This document shows positions 1 through 5,086 of a stretch of 5,086 nt of DNA, in pieces (the stretch's first letter is position 1; each line of letters begins with the position of its first letter). The stretch comes from Piscibacillus sp052246295 (lineage in GTDB: Bacteria > Bacillota > Bacilli > Bacillales > Alkalibacillaceae), in assembly GCA_052246295.1 (NCBI GenBank), contig JBQQCO010000047.1, one strand, 5' to 3'. The notes under the pieces were generated by a model, which ran no database searches, was not told where the DNA came from, and saw nothing but the letters and a program-made list of their open reading frames with translations. A program made the position numbers and the translations under genes.

Positions 1-1266
1 TTTCATGGATGGTTTATAGCCATTTAAAAATAAATCATCAATGCCATTGCCATCATGCTCATTCCATTGTGCTAAATGCAATTCAATCCCTTGATGTTTC
101 AGCTCTTTCGCAACATCAATTAACGCTTTCTGCACATCAATATTACTTCGGATATCTGCATCAAAAGCTAAGTTAACACGCTTAACCTCCATGCGCTTAA
201 TCGCTGGCAATGCTAAACGCCATGCTTGAACACCTGGAATAGCTATGAATGTATCCCCGATTTCCTGTATTTCCTCTTGTGAGTAAGCTCGATCAATAAA
301 ATCAGAAGCTATATCACATTTTATGGGTCCTTCTGATAACCACACGGCTTCACGTTTAATTGGTGTACCTTCTGGCCATGATTCTAATGTTTTTGTTGGA
401 ACCGATACATGATAAGGGAGTGGATTACCAGGAGATGTACCTCCATCTTTATTAGCTGAAGATAACCACCAGTAGCGGTTTCCTTTTTCTAAACGTACGA
501 AACCTAAATGTTGTCCATTTGAATCAACCAAGCTTTCCATTTGTTTCATGTCCAGTTGTTGATCTAAAACAATTTCGCCCGTTTTGGTATCCCAAACACG
601 TACATGATTAGGTTGTTCCTTTACCTCTGCTGATAAGTGTCCACCTTTAGAACTCCGTTGTAAGACCGCTTCATTTAACACTTGGTCATTACGAATTTGA
701 AATCCTAGCACTTGATTATGGTCATTACGAAACGGAATTAAAATCCCTTTAGCACCTGCGATGTTCCAAAACGTTTGTCCTTCCTGTTTGGTATGCAAAT
801 AAAAACCAGGCACGCCACGAAAGTCATCCATATTAAGTGTTTCACCAATTGCTTTAACGACTTGCCATGGTTTTGGGGACGTTGAACGATATTCACGGAC
901 AATAACTTGGTCCGTTGTTAAACCACGCTTTTCACTTGTCAATTCTTGATAGTGATAATCATTTAAGATGGTATGGTTTAACAATGTACGGTAAACCTTA
1001 TTCAAATCTTCGGGTGAGCGTTTTTTCTCCCCTTTTTGTTGTTCGACGTTTGATGTCTCAACGGCTTTTTGTGGTTTCTTTAAGAAATGCAACCAAGATT
1101 GGGGTGACTTTTTGGAAAAAGGTCGGTCGCTTGTGACACGAATACAAGCCACGCGATCTCCTTTTTCATGAATGACACAAGCCCCTTTTTTACCACAAAC
1201 CGGACACAGTTCTCGATACATCTCAAACCATCCTGGGATATTGGTTGGTCTTAACGTTTGACTCAT
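1..1266 (-). CDS. DUF3854 (zinc-finger plus TOPRIM-like, primase-related) protein, 3' part missing
   Basis: 422 codons are open from the ATG at 1266 to the window edge, with no stop, so the C-terminus is missing. The start is set by AGGAGAGG placed 6 bases upstream. Residues 21-41 hold a Cys4 zinc-finger pattern (C21, C24, C30, C41) like those at the N-terminus of mobile-element primases. Near the visible C-terminus are TOPRIM-type landmarks: a Glu-Gly-x-x-Lys motif (E312, G313, K316) after a hydrophobic strand, Asp-Ala-Asp (369-371), and Gly-Ile-Asp-Asp (408-411). This order matches the DUF3854 family as I know it, which is common on plasmids and integrative elements and often linked to replication or primase/helicase functions. 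The exact reaction is unproven; binding or priming of transferred DNA is inference. It lies 25 bases downstream of the DUF4258 gene and is probably cotranscribed with it. Confidence 0.85.
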   Translation of the reverse strand, partial: MSQTLRPTNIPGWFEMYRELCPVCGKKGACVIHEKGDRVACIRVTSDRPFSKKSPQSWLHFLKKPQKAVETSNVEQQKGEKKRSPEDLNKVYRTLLNHTILNDYHYQELTSEKRGLTTDQVIVREYRSTSPKPWQVVKAIGETLNMDDFRGVPGFYLHTKQEGQTFWNIAGAKGILIPFRNDHNQVLGFQIRNDQVLNEAVLQRSSKGGHLSAEVKEQPNHVRVWDTKTGEIVLDQQLDMKQMESLVDSNGQHLGFVRLEKGNRYWWLSSANKDGGTSPGNPLPYHVSVPTKTLESWPEGTPIKREAVWLSEGPIKCDIASDFIDRAYSQEEIQEIGDTFIAIPGVQAWRLALPAIKRMEVKRVNLAFDADIRSNIDVQKALIDVAKELKHQGIELHLAQWNEHDGNGIDDLFLNGYKPSMK

Positions 1267-1291
1267 ATAATCCTCTCCTTTTTTTGTTTAA

Positions 1292-1582
1292 TTAAATCAC
1301 ATCATCGAAACGACTCTGATCATAAGGTGGCATAACCGTCACGATATGATAGGTTTCAGCATTTTGTTGTACCACACATGCGATTGGATTATCATAACTA
1401 TCTAATCCAACTATGACGACACGTTGGTGTTTCTCGTCTGATTGCTTTTCGATGATTTTCCCATTCATGATGCAAAGCGCAAGATCACGTTTTATATAAC
1501 CTCTTTTCTTCATGCGTTCGACGGCATGTTTGGTTAATACGATGTTGCTGTTCATTAATGACTTTTTAATCTGTTTTAACAT
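1292..1582 (-). CDS. DUF4258 domain protein
   Basis: A 96-residue protein. The start is the ATG at 1582, supported by GAGGAGGG about 6 bases upstream; a second Met at residue 10 lacks such a site. Residues 16-30 show the family's His-Ala-x-x-Arg-Met-x-x-Arg-Gly pattern (H19, R23, R27, G28). A Gly-Lys-Ile-Ile-Glu turn follows at 41-45, then a strand with Gly59, and the usual C-terminal strand (His-Ile-Val-Thr-Val, 79-83) with an acidic tail. DUF4258 proteins are small alpha/beta proteins, resembling RelE-type toxins in size and fold pattern, and often sit on mobile elements; their activity is mostly unassigned. No adjacent antitoxin-like gene is present, so a toxin role is not supported here. 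It is preceded by the long hairpin at 1623-1697 and followed closely by the DUF3854 gene. Confidence 0.8.
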   Translation of the reverse strand: MLKQIKKSLMNSNIVLTKHAVERMKKRGYIKRDLALCIMNGKIIEKQSDEKHQRVVIVGLDSYDNPIACVVQQNAETYHIVTVMPPYDQSRFDDVI

Positions 1583-1622
1583 TGTCTTCCCTCCTCTTTT
1601 AAGTCATGAAAACATAAAAAAG

Positions 1623-1697
1623 AAGCGACCTTCAGACAATAAGTATCAAACATACATCATGGTAAGTTTGTTCATACTCATCGCCCAAAGGCCGCTT
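1623..1697 (-). terminator. Very long hairpin terminator or attenuator, minus strand
   Basis: In minus-strand RNA, bases 1697-1674 pair almost without interruption with 1623-1646. That is about 24 bp including six G-U wobbles, followed by a less regular inner part. The hairpin ends directly in CTTCTTTTTT, a U-tract. The wobbles would be A-C mismatches in plus-strand RNA, so the structure belongs to the minus-strand transcript. It lies 100 bases after the TadZ-like stop codon but only 40 bases before the DUF4258 start. It may therefore end the upstream unit, attenuate the downstream one, or do both. A weak promoter (TTGTCT, 17 bases, TATGTT at 1616-1611) overlaps its 3' arm. Confidence 0.75.
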
Positions 1698-1721
1698 TTA
1701 GTTAACTGTTTTAAACATACT

Positions 1722-1737
1722 TCTACCGAGTGGTAGA
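1722..1737. repeat. Small perfect inverted repeat, TCTACC-GAGT-GGTAGA
   Basis: A 6-bp perfect inverted repeat with a 4-base loop, lying between the TadZ-like stop and the long hairpin. There is no U-tract immediately after it on either strand, so it is a poor terminator. It could be a small operator or an accessory RNA hairpin. The stretch 1738-1797 around it is AT-rich. It holds a TATAAT on the minus strand (1771-1766) without a recognisable -35 box. Confidence 0.4.
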
Positions 1738-1797
1738 TACATTAAAAACTAAAAAGAAAATAAAGATTATATTTTTTATATTACCATGAACTTTATT

Positions 1798-3399
1798 TTA
1801 TCTCAAACTCTTTTTACGTTTATAAAATGGTGACAACAAGGTTGATTTCATTCGTTCAATCCAATTAACTGTATTGTATTGACTCCCCGTTACATGCTCG
1901 ATGATTGGCTTGTAACCATCTAATAATGTTTGACGGTAGTTTGGCATATTTATTAGTGGTTTATGTTGATACTGATTTTTTAATACCGCTTCATGTAAAT
2001 CATGAATACAGGTCAATAACGGGTAATCTAATTCCTCAGATAATTCATTTGGACGACTGAAAGACGGAAAGTGCTTATTAAAAATCAACTTCACCTCAAT
2101 ATGCGGATAATCCTGAAATAACTTATGAATATAATTTCGATAAGCACTTATACTTTGGTAATTATCATCCACTAATATCCAACATTCATCTAATTGTTCT
2201 AGTGCCCATTTAATTGGTTCATCCATGTTACCAGATGGCATATCTATTAACGTAACATCTAAAACATTTAAATTAGTGATATAACTTTGCATCGTTTCGT
2301 AATACCAAGTTATATCATGAGTGTCGTCTTTGCCTAGCGGATACCAAGATACACCTTGATAAATCCATTCGAATGGTAAATCTGTTAAAGGCTCTGCTGT
2401 TGGTGTGTGAAAGTCATGGATAAACGAAGCATAAGATCTCCAGTTATGAGGTTCATTTGCAATTCGTTTTAACTCTATTTTTAAATTATGGTTTTCACTT
2501 GGCAACTCCAAAACACCCGTCAGTATGCGTTGTTCAGCTAATGCTAATGCAAAGTTTATACAGAAAGTCGTGACTCCCATGCGGTGAAGCGGTGACCACA
2601 CACCAATGGTTTGATTGGTATCACGGAATGAATGTCTTAATATACGTTTTTGGACACTTTGTGATTGTGCAATGAGTGCATTTATATCTTCGCTAGTTAA
2701 ACTTTTGTATTCATCACTAGTCTGATTAACGTCATCGATTGATTGTTCGTTTTCATCGTGTACGCTTTGTTTAGAATGTTCGTGTTCAATCGACTGCTTT
2801 CGTTTATTTTGTTCGGTTTTAGTTTTTGGATATTCGCTTTGAACACTTGTATCTTTATGTTGTTCTTTCGATTGAACTTCTAAGTGTTCAGTTTGTTCCT
2901 CTGATTGCTCGATTTGTTTTTTCGTCTCTTTTTTTTGCTCTTCAGTTTGTTCCGTTAGTACTTTCGATTCCTCGTATTTCTTCTTACGTGAACCTTGTTG
3001 AACGTTAGATGATGAAAAACGATTAGATTGATTATTACTCGAAAGAGTACCATCATCATTCTTTTTTCGTTGACGTTTCTTTTTACTGGCAAAGATTAAC
3101 TTTAAACGTTGAATGAGATCCTTTTCGCTCGGTTCAAAAATAATATCTTCTTCGACAACCTCTTTAGGACGTTCAGTTAATATGAATAGTTGATCGTGAG
3201 TTGGTACATTGGTTAAAATGTCTTCTTGATACTCTTCCAAAACAACAATATCAACGCTAGATGTATCCTTTGGAGCTATTTCAAAATCAGAGCGACTATT
3301 CACAAAACTACTTAATAACTTATAACGTTCTTGAAAGTATTCTTGAGAACAAGATAGCCAGACTTGCTTTTTAGGATCCTGTTTAGACACTAATATCAT
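1798..3399 (-). CDS. TadZ/ParA-MinD-like protein with degenerate Walker A and charged linker
   Basis: 533 residues in three parts. Residues 1-103 resemble the degenerate receiver-like domain of TadZ/CpaE proteins, with a strand Val-Asp-Ile-Val-Val-Leu at 49-54. Residues 106-113 are a basic patch and about 135-225 are a Gln/Glu/Lys-rich, probably disordered linker. Residues 263-445 resemble a ParA/MinD P-loop domain. The Walker A site reads SPLHRMGVTTF (269-279): the Gly-Gly and the catalytic Lys of the usual SPKGGVGKTT are replaced, while Thr-Thr stays. A Walker B-like LIDMPSG (384-390) and an Asn-Lys-His (441-443) remain. ATP binding is therefore doubtful; a scaffold or localisation role at a secretion or conjugation complex is inference from TadZ. 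The ATG at 3399 lies inside the end of the HTH gene (17-base overlap), with AAGGA 7 bases upstream, suggesting translational coupling. Confidence 0.8.
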   Translation of the reverse strand: MILVSKQDPKKQVWLSCSQEYFQERYKLLSSFVNSRSDFEIAPKDTSSVDIVVLEEYQEDILTNVPTHDQLFILTERPKEVVEEDIIFEPSEKDLIQRLKLIFASKKKRQRKKNDDGTLSSNNQSNRFSSSNVQQGSRKKKYEESKVLTEQTEEQKKETKKQIEQSEEQTEHLEVQSKEQHKDTSVQSEYPKTKTEQNKRKQSIEHEHSKQSVHDENEQSIDDVNQTSDEYKSLTSEDINALIAQSQSVQKRILRHSFRDTNQTIGVWSPLHRMGVTTFCINFALALAEQRILTGVLELPSENHNLKIELKRIANEPHNWRSYASFIHDFHTPTAEPLTDLPFEWIYQGVSWYPLGKDDTHDITWYYETMQSYITNLNVLDVTLIDMPSGNMDEPIKWALEQLDECWILVDDNYQSISAYRNYIHKLFQDYPHIEVKLIFNKHFPSFSRPNELSEELDYPLLTCIHDLHEAVLKNQYQHKPLINMPNYRQTLLDGYKPIIEHVTGSQYNTVNWIERMKSTLLSPFYKRKKSLR

Positions 3400-3613
3400 C
3401 CTCTAATCCTTGTTGTTCTTGCTCGACAACCAACTTAATACGCTCTTTTAGTTGTTTGGTTAACGTGGCTTGATAAGATTCAATACGGGCTAAATGTTCG
3501 GGAGTCACCCCAATTCGTTTAGCAAGTTCATATTGACGCAACCTTAATCGCTTTCTTAATAACATTAATCGTTCCACATCATCTTCGGCTTGTATATTAT
3601 CAAAATCAAGCAT
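3383..3613 (-). CDS. Small Xre/Cro-type helix-turn-helix DNA-binding protein
   Basis: The reading frame can be extended to a GTG at 3643, but that codon has no ribosome binding site. The ATG at 3613 has AAGGGGAG 6 bases upstream, so a 76-residue product is preferred. Residues about 14-46 form a lambda-repressor-like helix-turn-helix: Arg-Leu-Arg-Leu-Arg-Gln-Tyr-Glu-Leu-Ala-Lys-Arg (22-33), then Gly-Val-Thr-Pro-Glu-His-Leu-Ala-Arg-Ile-Glu (35-45), the classic Xre pattern. The rest is a charged helix (51-65) and an acidic tail. It is the first gene of the leftward unit and overlaps the TadZ-like gene. It sits beside a divergent control region with two inverted motif copies, so it is a natural candidate to regulate both directions; this is inferred, not shown. 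Confidence 0.85.
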   Translation of the reverse strand: MLDFDNIQAEDDVERLMLLRKRLRLRQYELAKRIGVTPEHLARIESYQATLTKQLKERIKLVVEQEQQGLEDDISV

Positions 3614-3639
3614 GTTAAACTCCCCTTCCTCTAGTTCAA

Positions 3640-3666
3640 TCACTCTATAAAAAACAAAAAGCTCAT
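3640..3666 (-). CDS. Candidate 8-codon leader peptide (MSFLFFIE)
   Basis: An ATG at 3666 follows AGGGG with a 4-base gap, giving MSFLFFIE and a TGA at 3642-3640. The ribosome binding site and start codon lie inside the 3' arm of the hairpin 3661-3690, and the codons run through its U-tract. The ORF ends 26 bases before the HTH start codon. It mirrors the rightward candidate at 3822-3860, where the same GGAAGTATG context opens the tiny ORF. Such a short ORF can occur by chance; the mirrored context is the main support. Its Phe-rich content follows simply from the T-tract. Confidence 0.3.
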   Translation of the reverse strand: MSFLFFIE

Positions 3667-3690
3667 ACTTCCCCTAAAGGAAATATGAGC
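3661..3690 (-). terminator. Hairpin terminator in the leader of the HTH gene
   Basis: In minus-strand RNA, GCUCAUAUUUCC pairs with GGAAGUAUGAGC: a 12-bp stem with one U-G wobble and a six-base loop. TTTTTGTTTTTT follows immediately. On the plus strand the wobble becomes a C-A mismatch and no U-tract follows, so it acts leftward. It lies 47 bases upstream of the HTH start, where a terminator would shut off the HTH and TadZ-like genes unless overcome. The stem also hides a Shine-Dalgarno-like AGGGG and an ATG. Confidence 0.75.
3664..3682 (-). repeat. Left copy of the inverted 19-base motif TTCCYYTRGRGGAAGTATG
   Basis: Read on the minus strand, this copy matches the copy at 3806-3824 at 15 of 19 positions. 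Each copy contains an internal dyad, TTCC-N6-GGAA, the shape of an operator for a small dimeric regulator. Each also ends with a start codon preceded by a purine-rich ribosome binding site. It could be a binding site for the HTH protein encoded next door or an RNA element. Confidence 0.55.
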
Positions 3691-3805
3691 AGCGCTTGCT
3701 TTTAACATAATTTAATTGTTTATCGTATTTATTCTCTTTTATTCTATACTATTTTATTATATAATAACAACATCAACTTATTTTTTATTTTTAATTTTTA
3801 TTATC
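3691..3805. promoter_or_regulatory. AT-rich divergent promoter region with symmetric -10 palindrome
   Basis: This stretch lies between the two outward-facing motif copies and must start at least the leftward unit. It holds a perfect 14-base palindrome, TTATTATATAATAA (3754-3767), which gives TATAAT on both strands. A leftward candidate promoter is TTGTTA (3770-3765), 16 bases, TATAGA (3748-3743). A rightward candidate is TATAAT (3760-3765) with only a poor -35 (TTTTAT, 3737-3742). The weak -35 boxes suit regulated promoters. No transcription start is established. Confidence 0.45.
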
Positions 3806-3824
3806 TTCCCCTGGAGGAAGTATG
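3806..3824 (+). repeat. Right copy of the inverted 19-base motif
   Basis: This is the plus-strand partner of 3664-3682, in inverted orientation and 123 bases away. With one more base on the left its dyad is CTTCC-N6-GGAAG. The GGAGG Shine-Dalgarno-like sequence (3813-3817) sits in the right half of the dyad, so an RNA hairpin here would hide it. The ATG at its end opens the 12-codon ORF 3822-3860. It may serve as an operator, as an RNA switch, or as both. Confidence 0.55.
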
Positions 3825-3860
3825 TCTTATAACAATTTTGTAAGCGACTTTGGTCGTTAG
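3822..3860 (+). CDS. Candidate 12-codon leader peptide (MSYNNFVSDFGR)
   Basis: GGAGG lies 4 bases before an ATG that opens MSYNNFVSDFGR, with TAG at 3858-3860. The last six codons and the stop lie within the 5' arm of the long hairpin 3842-3912. A ribosome translating this ORF would therefore occupy the base of the hairpin, next to its U-tract. That is the geometry of a leader peptide controlling transcription termination, as in the tet(M) leader of Tn916. No run of one amino acid is seen, so any control would depend on translation itself or on ribosome stalling rather than on one charged tRNA. Its spacing to the ribosome binding site is slightly short. Confidence 0.4.
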   Translation: MSYNNFVSDFGR

Positions 3861-3916
3861 TTGCAGATACACTCTAATGAGTGTGTTGCGATTAAACGAC
3901 TTAAAGTCGCTTTTTT
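3842..3916 (+). terminator. Very long hairpin with U-tract in the leader of the Rad52-like gene
   Basis: A hairpin of about 31 bp. Its parts are 3842-3851 with 3903-3912 (10 bp), 3853-3858 with 3895-3900, 3859-3865 with 3887-3893, and 3867-3874 with 3879-3886, around a UAAU loop. Only single-base bulges and one small internal loop interrupt it. TTTTTT follows at 3911-3916. Three G-U wobbles would be lost in minus-strand RNA, so it works on the rightward transcript. It sits between the candidate leader peptide and the Rad52-like gene, about 100 bases upstream of that gene's start, so it is best read as an attenuator. Confidence 0.75.
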
Positions 3917-3942
3917 GCGTTCTATGCGAAGAAGGTGGGATC

Positions 3943-3980
3943 AACAAGTTTGTAATGACTATCGTTATAAACTTGTTTTT
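3943..3980 (+). terminator. Second hairpin terminator before the Rad52-like gene
   Basis: Bases 3943-3958 pair with 3962-3977 in a continuous 16-bp stem with two G-U wobbles and a CTA loop, and the T-tract ends at 3980. It ends 35 bases before the Rad52-like start codon and 20 bases before its ribosome binding site. It makes a tandem pair with the longer hairpin at 3842-3916, which would strongly block uncontrolled rightward transcription. Confidence 0.75.
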
Positions 3981-4015
3981 CTATATAACAAACTAGATTG
4001 AAAGGAGCGATTGTG

Positions 4016-4963
4016 ATGACAAACAATCAACAAAATCAAACAAATTTCGAGGAGGTTATGGAAAAACTTAGAGCACCTTTTAACGCTGATGAATTAGAAT
4101 GGCGAGTCCAACGTAAAGTGAAAACAAAGAATGGTTGGAAAGCTGTTGTTCTTTGTTATGTGACAAACCGTGCTATTCAAAAACGTCTTGATGATGTGTT
4201 TGGCCCTTTTTGGCAAAACAAATATGAATTATGGCAAGACAAAGGCGTTAAATGTACAATCTCCGCTCGAATTAACGGCGAGTGGATTTCTAAAGAAGAT
4301 GGTGCTGAGTTTACACAGGTCGAAAGTGTTAAAGGTGGATTTTCCGCAGCAATGAAGCGGGCAGCTGTTCAGTGGGGTATTGGTCGAATTCTTTATGATA
4401 TTCCTGAAGTTTGGGTAGATCTAAAAGAAAAAGGTCAAAACTTTTGTAAGGTTGAGGAAGGTAACCAAAAACGGTATCTATATTGGGACAATCCCAATTA
4501 CGACGAACTCATGAACCGTCAATCTAAACAACCTAATCAACCTAAACAACAACAAAAACCACAATCTCAACAGCCACTTAAACAGTCGAAGGGTCACAAC
4601 GGTAAAGCAGATAACCAAGATGCTCTAAAGCATATCGTTGAATGTGAGAAAGCGATTGGGTTTAATCCTAAATATCGTCAAGCTTTGTTTGAAAAAGCCA
4701 ATGGCGATCAAAAGATTAAACTGGAAGAGGCTTCACGTGAGCAACTTCAAAATTACTATCGCGTTCTATTTCCTGTTAAATCCATTATGGAAGCAGGGAA
4801 ACATTACGGACATGATTTAGAAGCAACGCTAGCTTATGCTCAAACGTGTTACCAAGACCGCATTGAAAAGGTTGAGAGTTTATTCATTAAGACGGATAAA
4901 GCTAAAGCTGAAGAAGTTATTCAAGTCTTAAAAGAAAACAGCCCTCAACCAGTCACTGCTTAA
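4016..4963 (+). CDS. Rad52/Rad22-family single-strand annealing protein
   Basis: A 315-residue protein from the ATG at 4016. The frame is open upstream to TTG 3998 and GTG 4013, but AAAGGAG at 4001-4007 lies 8 bases from the ATG and decides the start. Residues about 15-162 form the Rad52-type annealing domain. They include Ala-Pro-Phe (20-22), Glu-Trp-Arg (28-30), Arg-Leu-Asp (57-59), Phe-Gly-Pro-Phe-Trp (62-66), and the signature Lys-Gly-Gly-Phe-Ser-Ala-Ala-Met-Lys-Arg-Ala-Ala-Val-Gln-Trp-Gly-Ile-Gly-Arg (106-124). A Gln/Pro/Lys-rich linker (169-200) leads to a C-terminal helical region (201-306) that I do not recognise. The family anneals complementary single strands and is carried by phages and conjugative elements for recombination of incoming DNA. 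Two hairpin terminators and a possible leader peptide precede it; a terminator follows. Confidence 0.9.
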   Translation: MTNNQQNQTNFEEVMEKLRAPFNADELEWRVQRKVKTKNGWKAVVLCYVTNRAIQKRLDDVFGPFWQNKYELWQDKGVKCTISARINGEWISKEDGAEFTQVESVKGGFSAAMKRAAVQWGIGRILYDIPEVWVDLKEKGQNFCKVEEGNQKRYLYWDNPNYDELMNRQSKQPNQPKQQQKPQSQQPLKQSKGHNGKADNQDALKHIVECEKAIGFNPKYRQALFEKANGDQKIKLEEASREQLQNYYRVLFPVKSIMEAGKHYGHDLEATLAYAQTCYQDRIEKVESLFIKTDKAKAEEVIQVLKENSPQPVTA

Positions 4964-4981
4964 ATGAAACGTATTAAACGG

Positions 4982-5017
4982 AAGTCGCTTATCTATCAAA
5001 AAAGGTAAGCGACTTTT
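4982..5017 (+). terminator. Terminator after the Rad52-like gene
   Basis: AAGTCGCTTATC (4982-4993) pairs with GGTAAGCGACTT (5004-5015), a 12-bp stem with one U-G wobble and a 10-base loop. A short T-tract, TTTT (5014-5017), follows. The minus strand has no U-tract after it. The weak tract suggests only partial termination. Its stem repeats the AAGTCGCTT/AAGCGACTT word found at the base of the hairpin at 3842-3916. Confidence 0.65.
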
Positions 5018-5021
5018 ATGT

Positions 5022-5049
5022 TTGACAGGAAGATTTAACAAATTAAACT
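5022..5049 (+). promoter_or_regulatory. Candidate promoter for the gene starting at 5076
   Basis: A consensus -35 TTGACA (5022-5027) is followed after 16 bases by TAAACT (5044-5049), which matches the -10 consensus at 4 of 6 positions. It lies just after the terminator and about 27 bases before the next start codon, giving a very short leader. Confidence 0.4.
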
Positions 5050-5075
5050 AAACATTTTTAAGGAGAGGATTAGTT

Positions 5076-5086
5076 ATGAGTATTAT
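5076..5086 (+). CDS. Start of another gene, cut by the window edge
   Basis: Only ATG AGT ATT and two further bases are present. AAGGAGAGG at 5060-5068 lies 7 bases upstream, nearly the same ribosome binding site and spacing as that of the DUF3854 gene (AAGGAGAGGATTAT-ATG). This makes it a credible start. Nothing can be said about the product. Confidence 0.6.

Noticed and set aside
915..1136. A plus-strand ORF of 73 codons inside the DUF3854 gene.
   Set aside because: It lies antisense to a convincing protein with zinc-finger and TOPRIM motifs, with no plausible domain of its own.
1292..1582. Toxin-antitoxin pair made of the DUF4258 protein and the HTH protein.
   Set aside because: The two genes are separated by the 1.6-kb TadZ-like gene and a terminator, so they do not form the usual tight pair.
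3685..3705. A plus-strand 6-codon ORF (MSSACF) after AAAGGA within the left hairpin.
   Set aside because: It lies on the opposite strand to the terminator and upstream of no obvious target; most likely a by-product of the near-symmetric motif.
3930..3980. Resemblance to a T-box riboswitch: AAGGTGGGATC just before a terminator.
   Set aside because: Only about 9 of the 14 T-box bases match, the leader is short, and no convincing specifier stem is seen. The downstream gene is not an amino-acid or tRNA-synthetase gene.
3842..3980. Origin of transfer formed by the cluster of inverted repeats.
   Set aside because: No relaxase gene or recognisable nic sequence is seen, and the U-tracts and strand-specific G-U wobbles fit terminators better.
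3924..4001. A 25-codon plus-strand ORF beginning MRRRW that runs through the second hairpin and stops at the ribosome binding site of the Rad52-like gene.
   Set aside because: No ribosome binding site precedes its ATG, and its codons simply follow the hairpin arms. Kept only as a remote possibility for a second leader peptide.

Overview
The window is AT-rich DNA with strong Gram-positive ribosome binding sites and reads as part of a conjugative element or plasmid (ICE-like) from a low-GC Firmicute, probably in the Bacilli. No housekeeping gene is visible. The gene set is DNA-processing and mobile-element type: a zinc-finger/TOPRIM DUF3854 protein, a DUF4258 protein, a TadZ/ParA-like protein with a ruined Walker A motif, a small Xre-type helix-turn-helix protein, and a Rad52-family single-strand annealing protein. 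The host species cannot be named from this sequence.

Layout. Minus strand, right to left: the HTH gene (3383-3613) overlaps the TadZ-like gene (1798-3399). A gap of about 215 bases follows, holding a very long terminator-type hairpin (1623-1697). Then come DUF4258 (1292-1582) and the DUF3854 gene (1-1266, running off the left edge). Plus strand: the Rad52-like gene (4016-4963), a hairpin terminator (4982-5017), a possible promoter, and the first codons of another gene from 5076.

The most interesting part is the 400-base divergent control region, 3614-4015. Two inverted copies of a 19-base motif (TTCCYYTRGRGGAAGTATG) face outward from an AT-rich core that has a symmetric TTATTATATAATAA palindrome. 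Each copy carries a Shine-Dalgarno-like sequence and an ATG that opens a tiny ORF: 8 codons leftward and 12 codons rightward. Each tiny ORF runs into a strong intrinsic-terminator hairpin. On the right side a second terminator hairpin follows before the Rad52-like gene. This looks like leader-peptide attenuation in both directions, or operators for the HTH protein, or both.

More broadly, most transcription units in the window have a terminator-like hairpin just upstream of their first gene, within the presumed transcript. That arrangement would suit attenuation or processive antitermination, of the kind known as conAn in Gram-positive conjugative elements. The regulatory proposals are inferences from sequence; the hairpins, ORFs and motif copies are directly visible.
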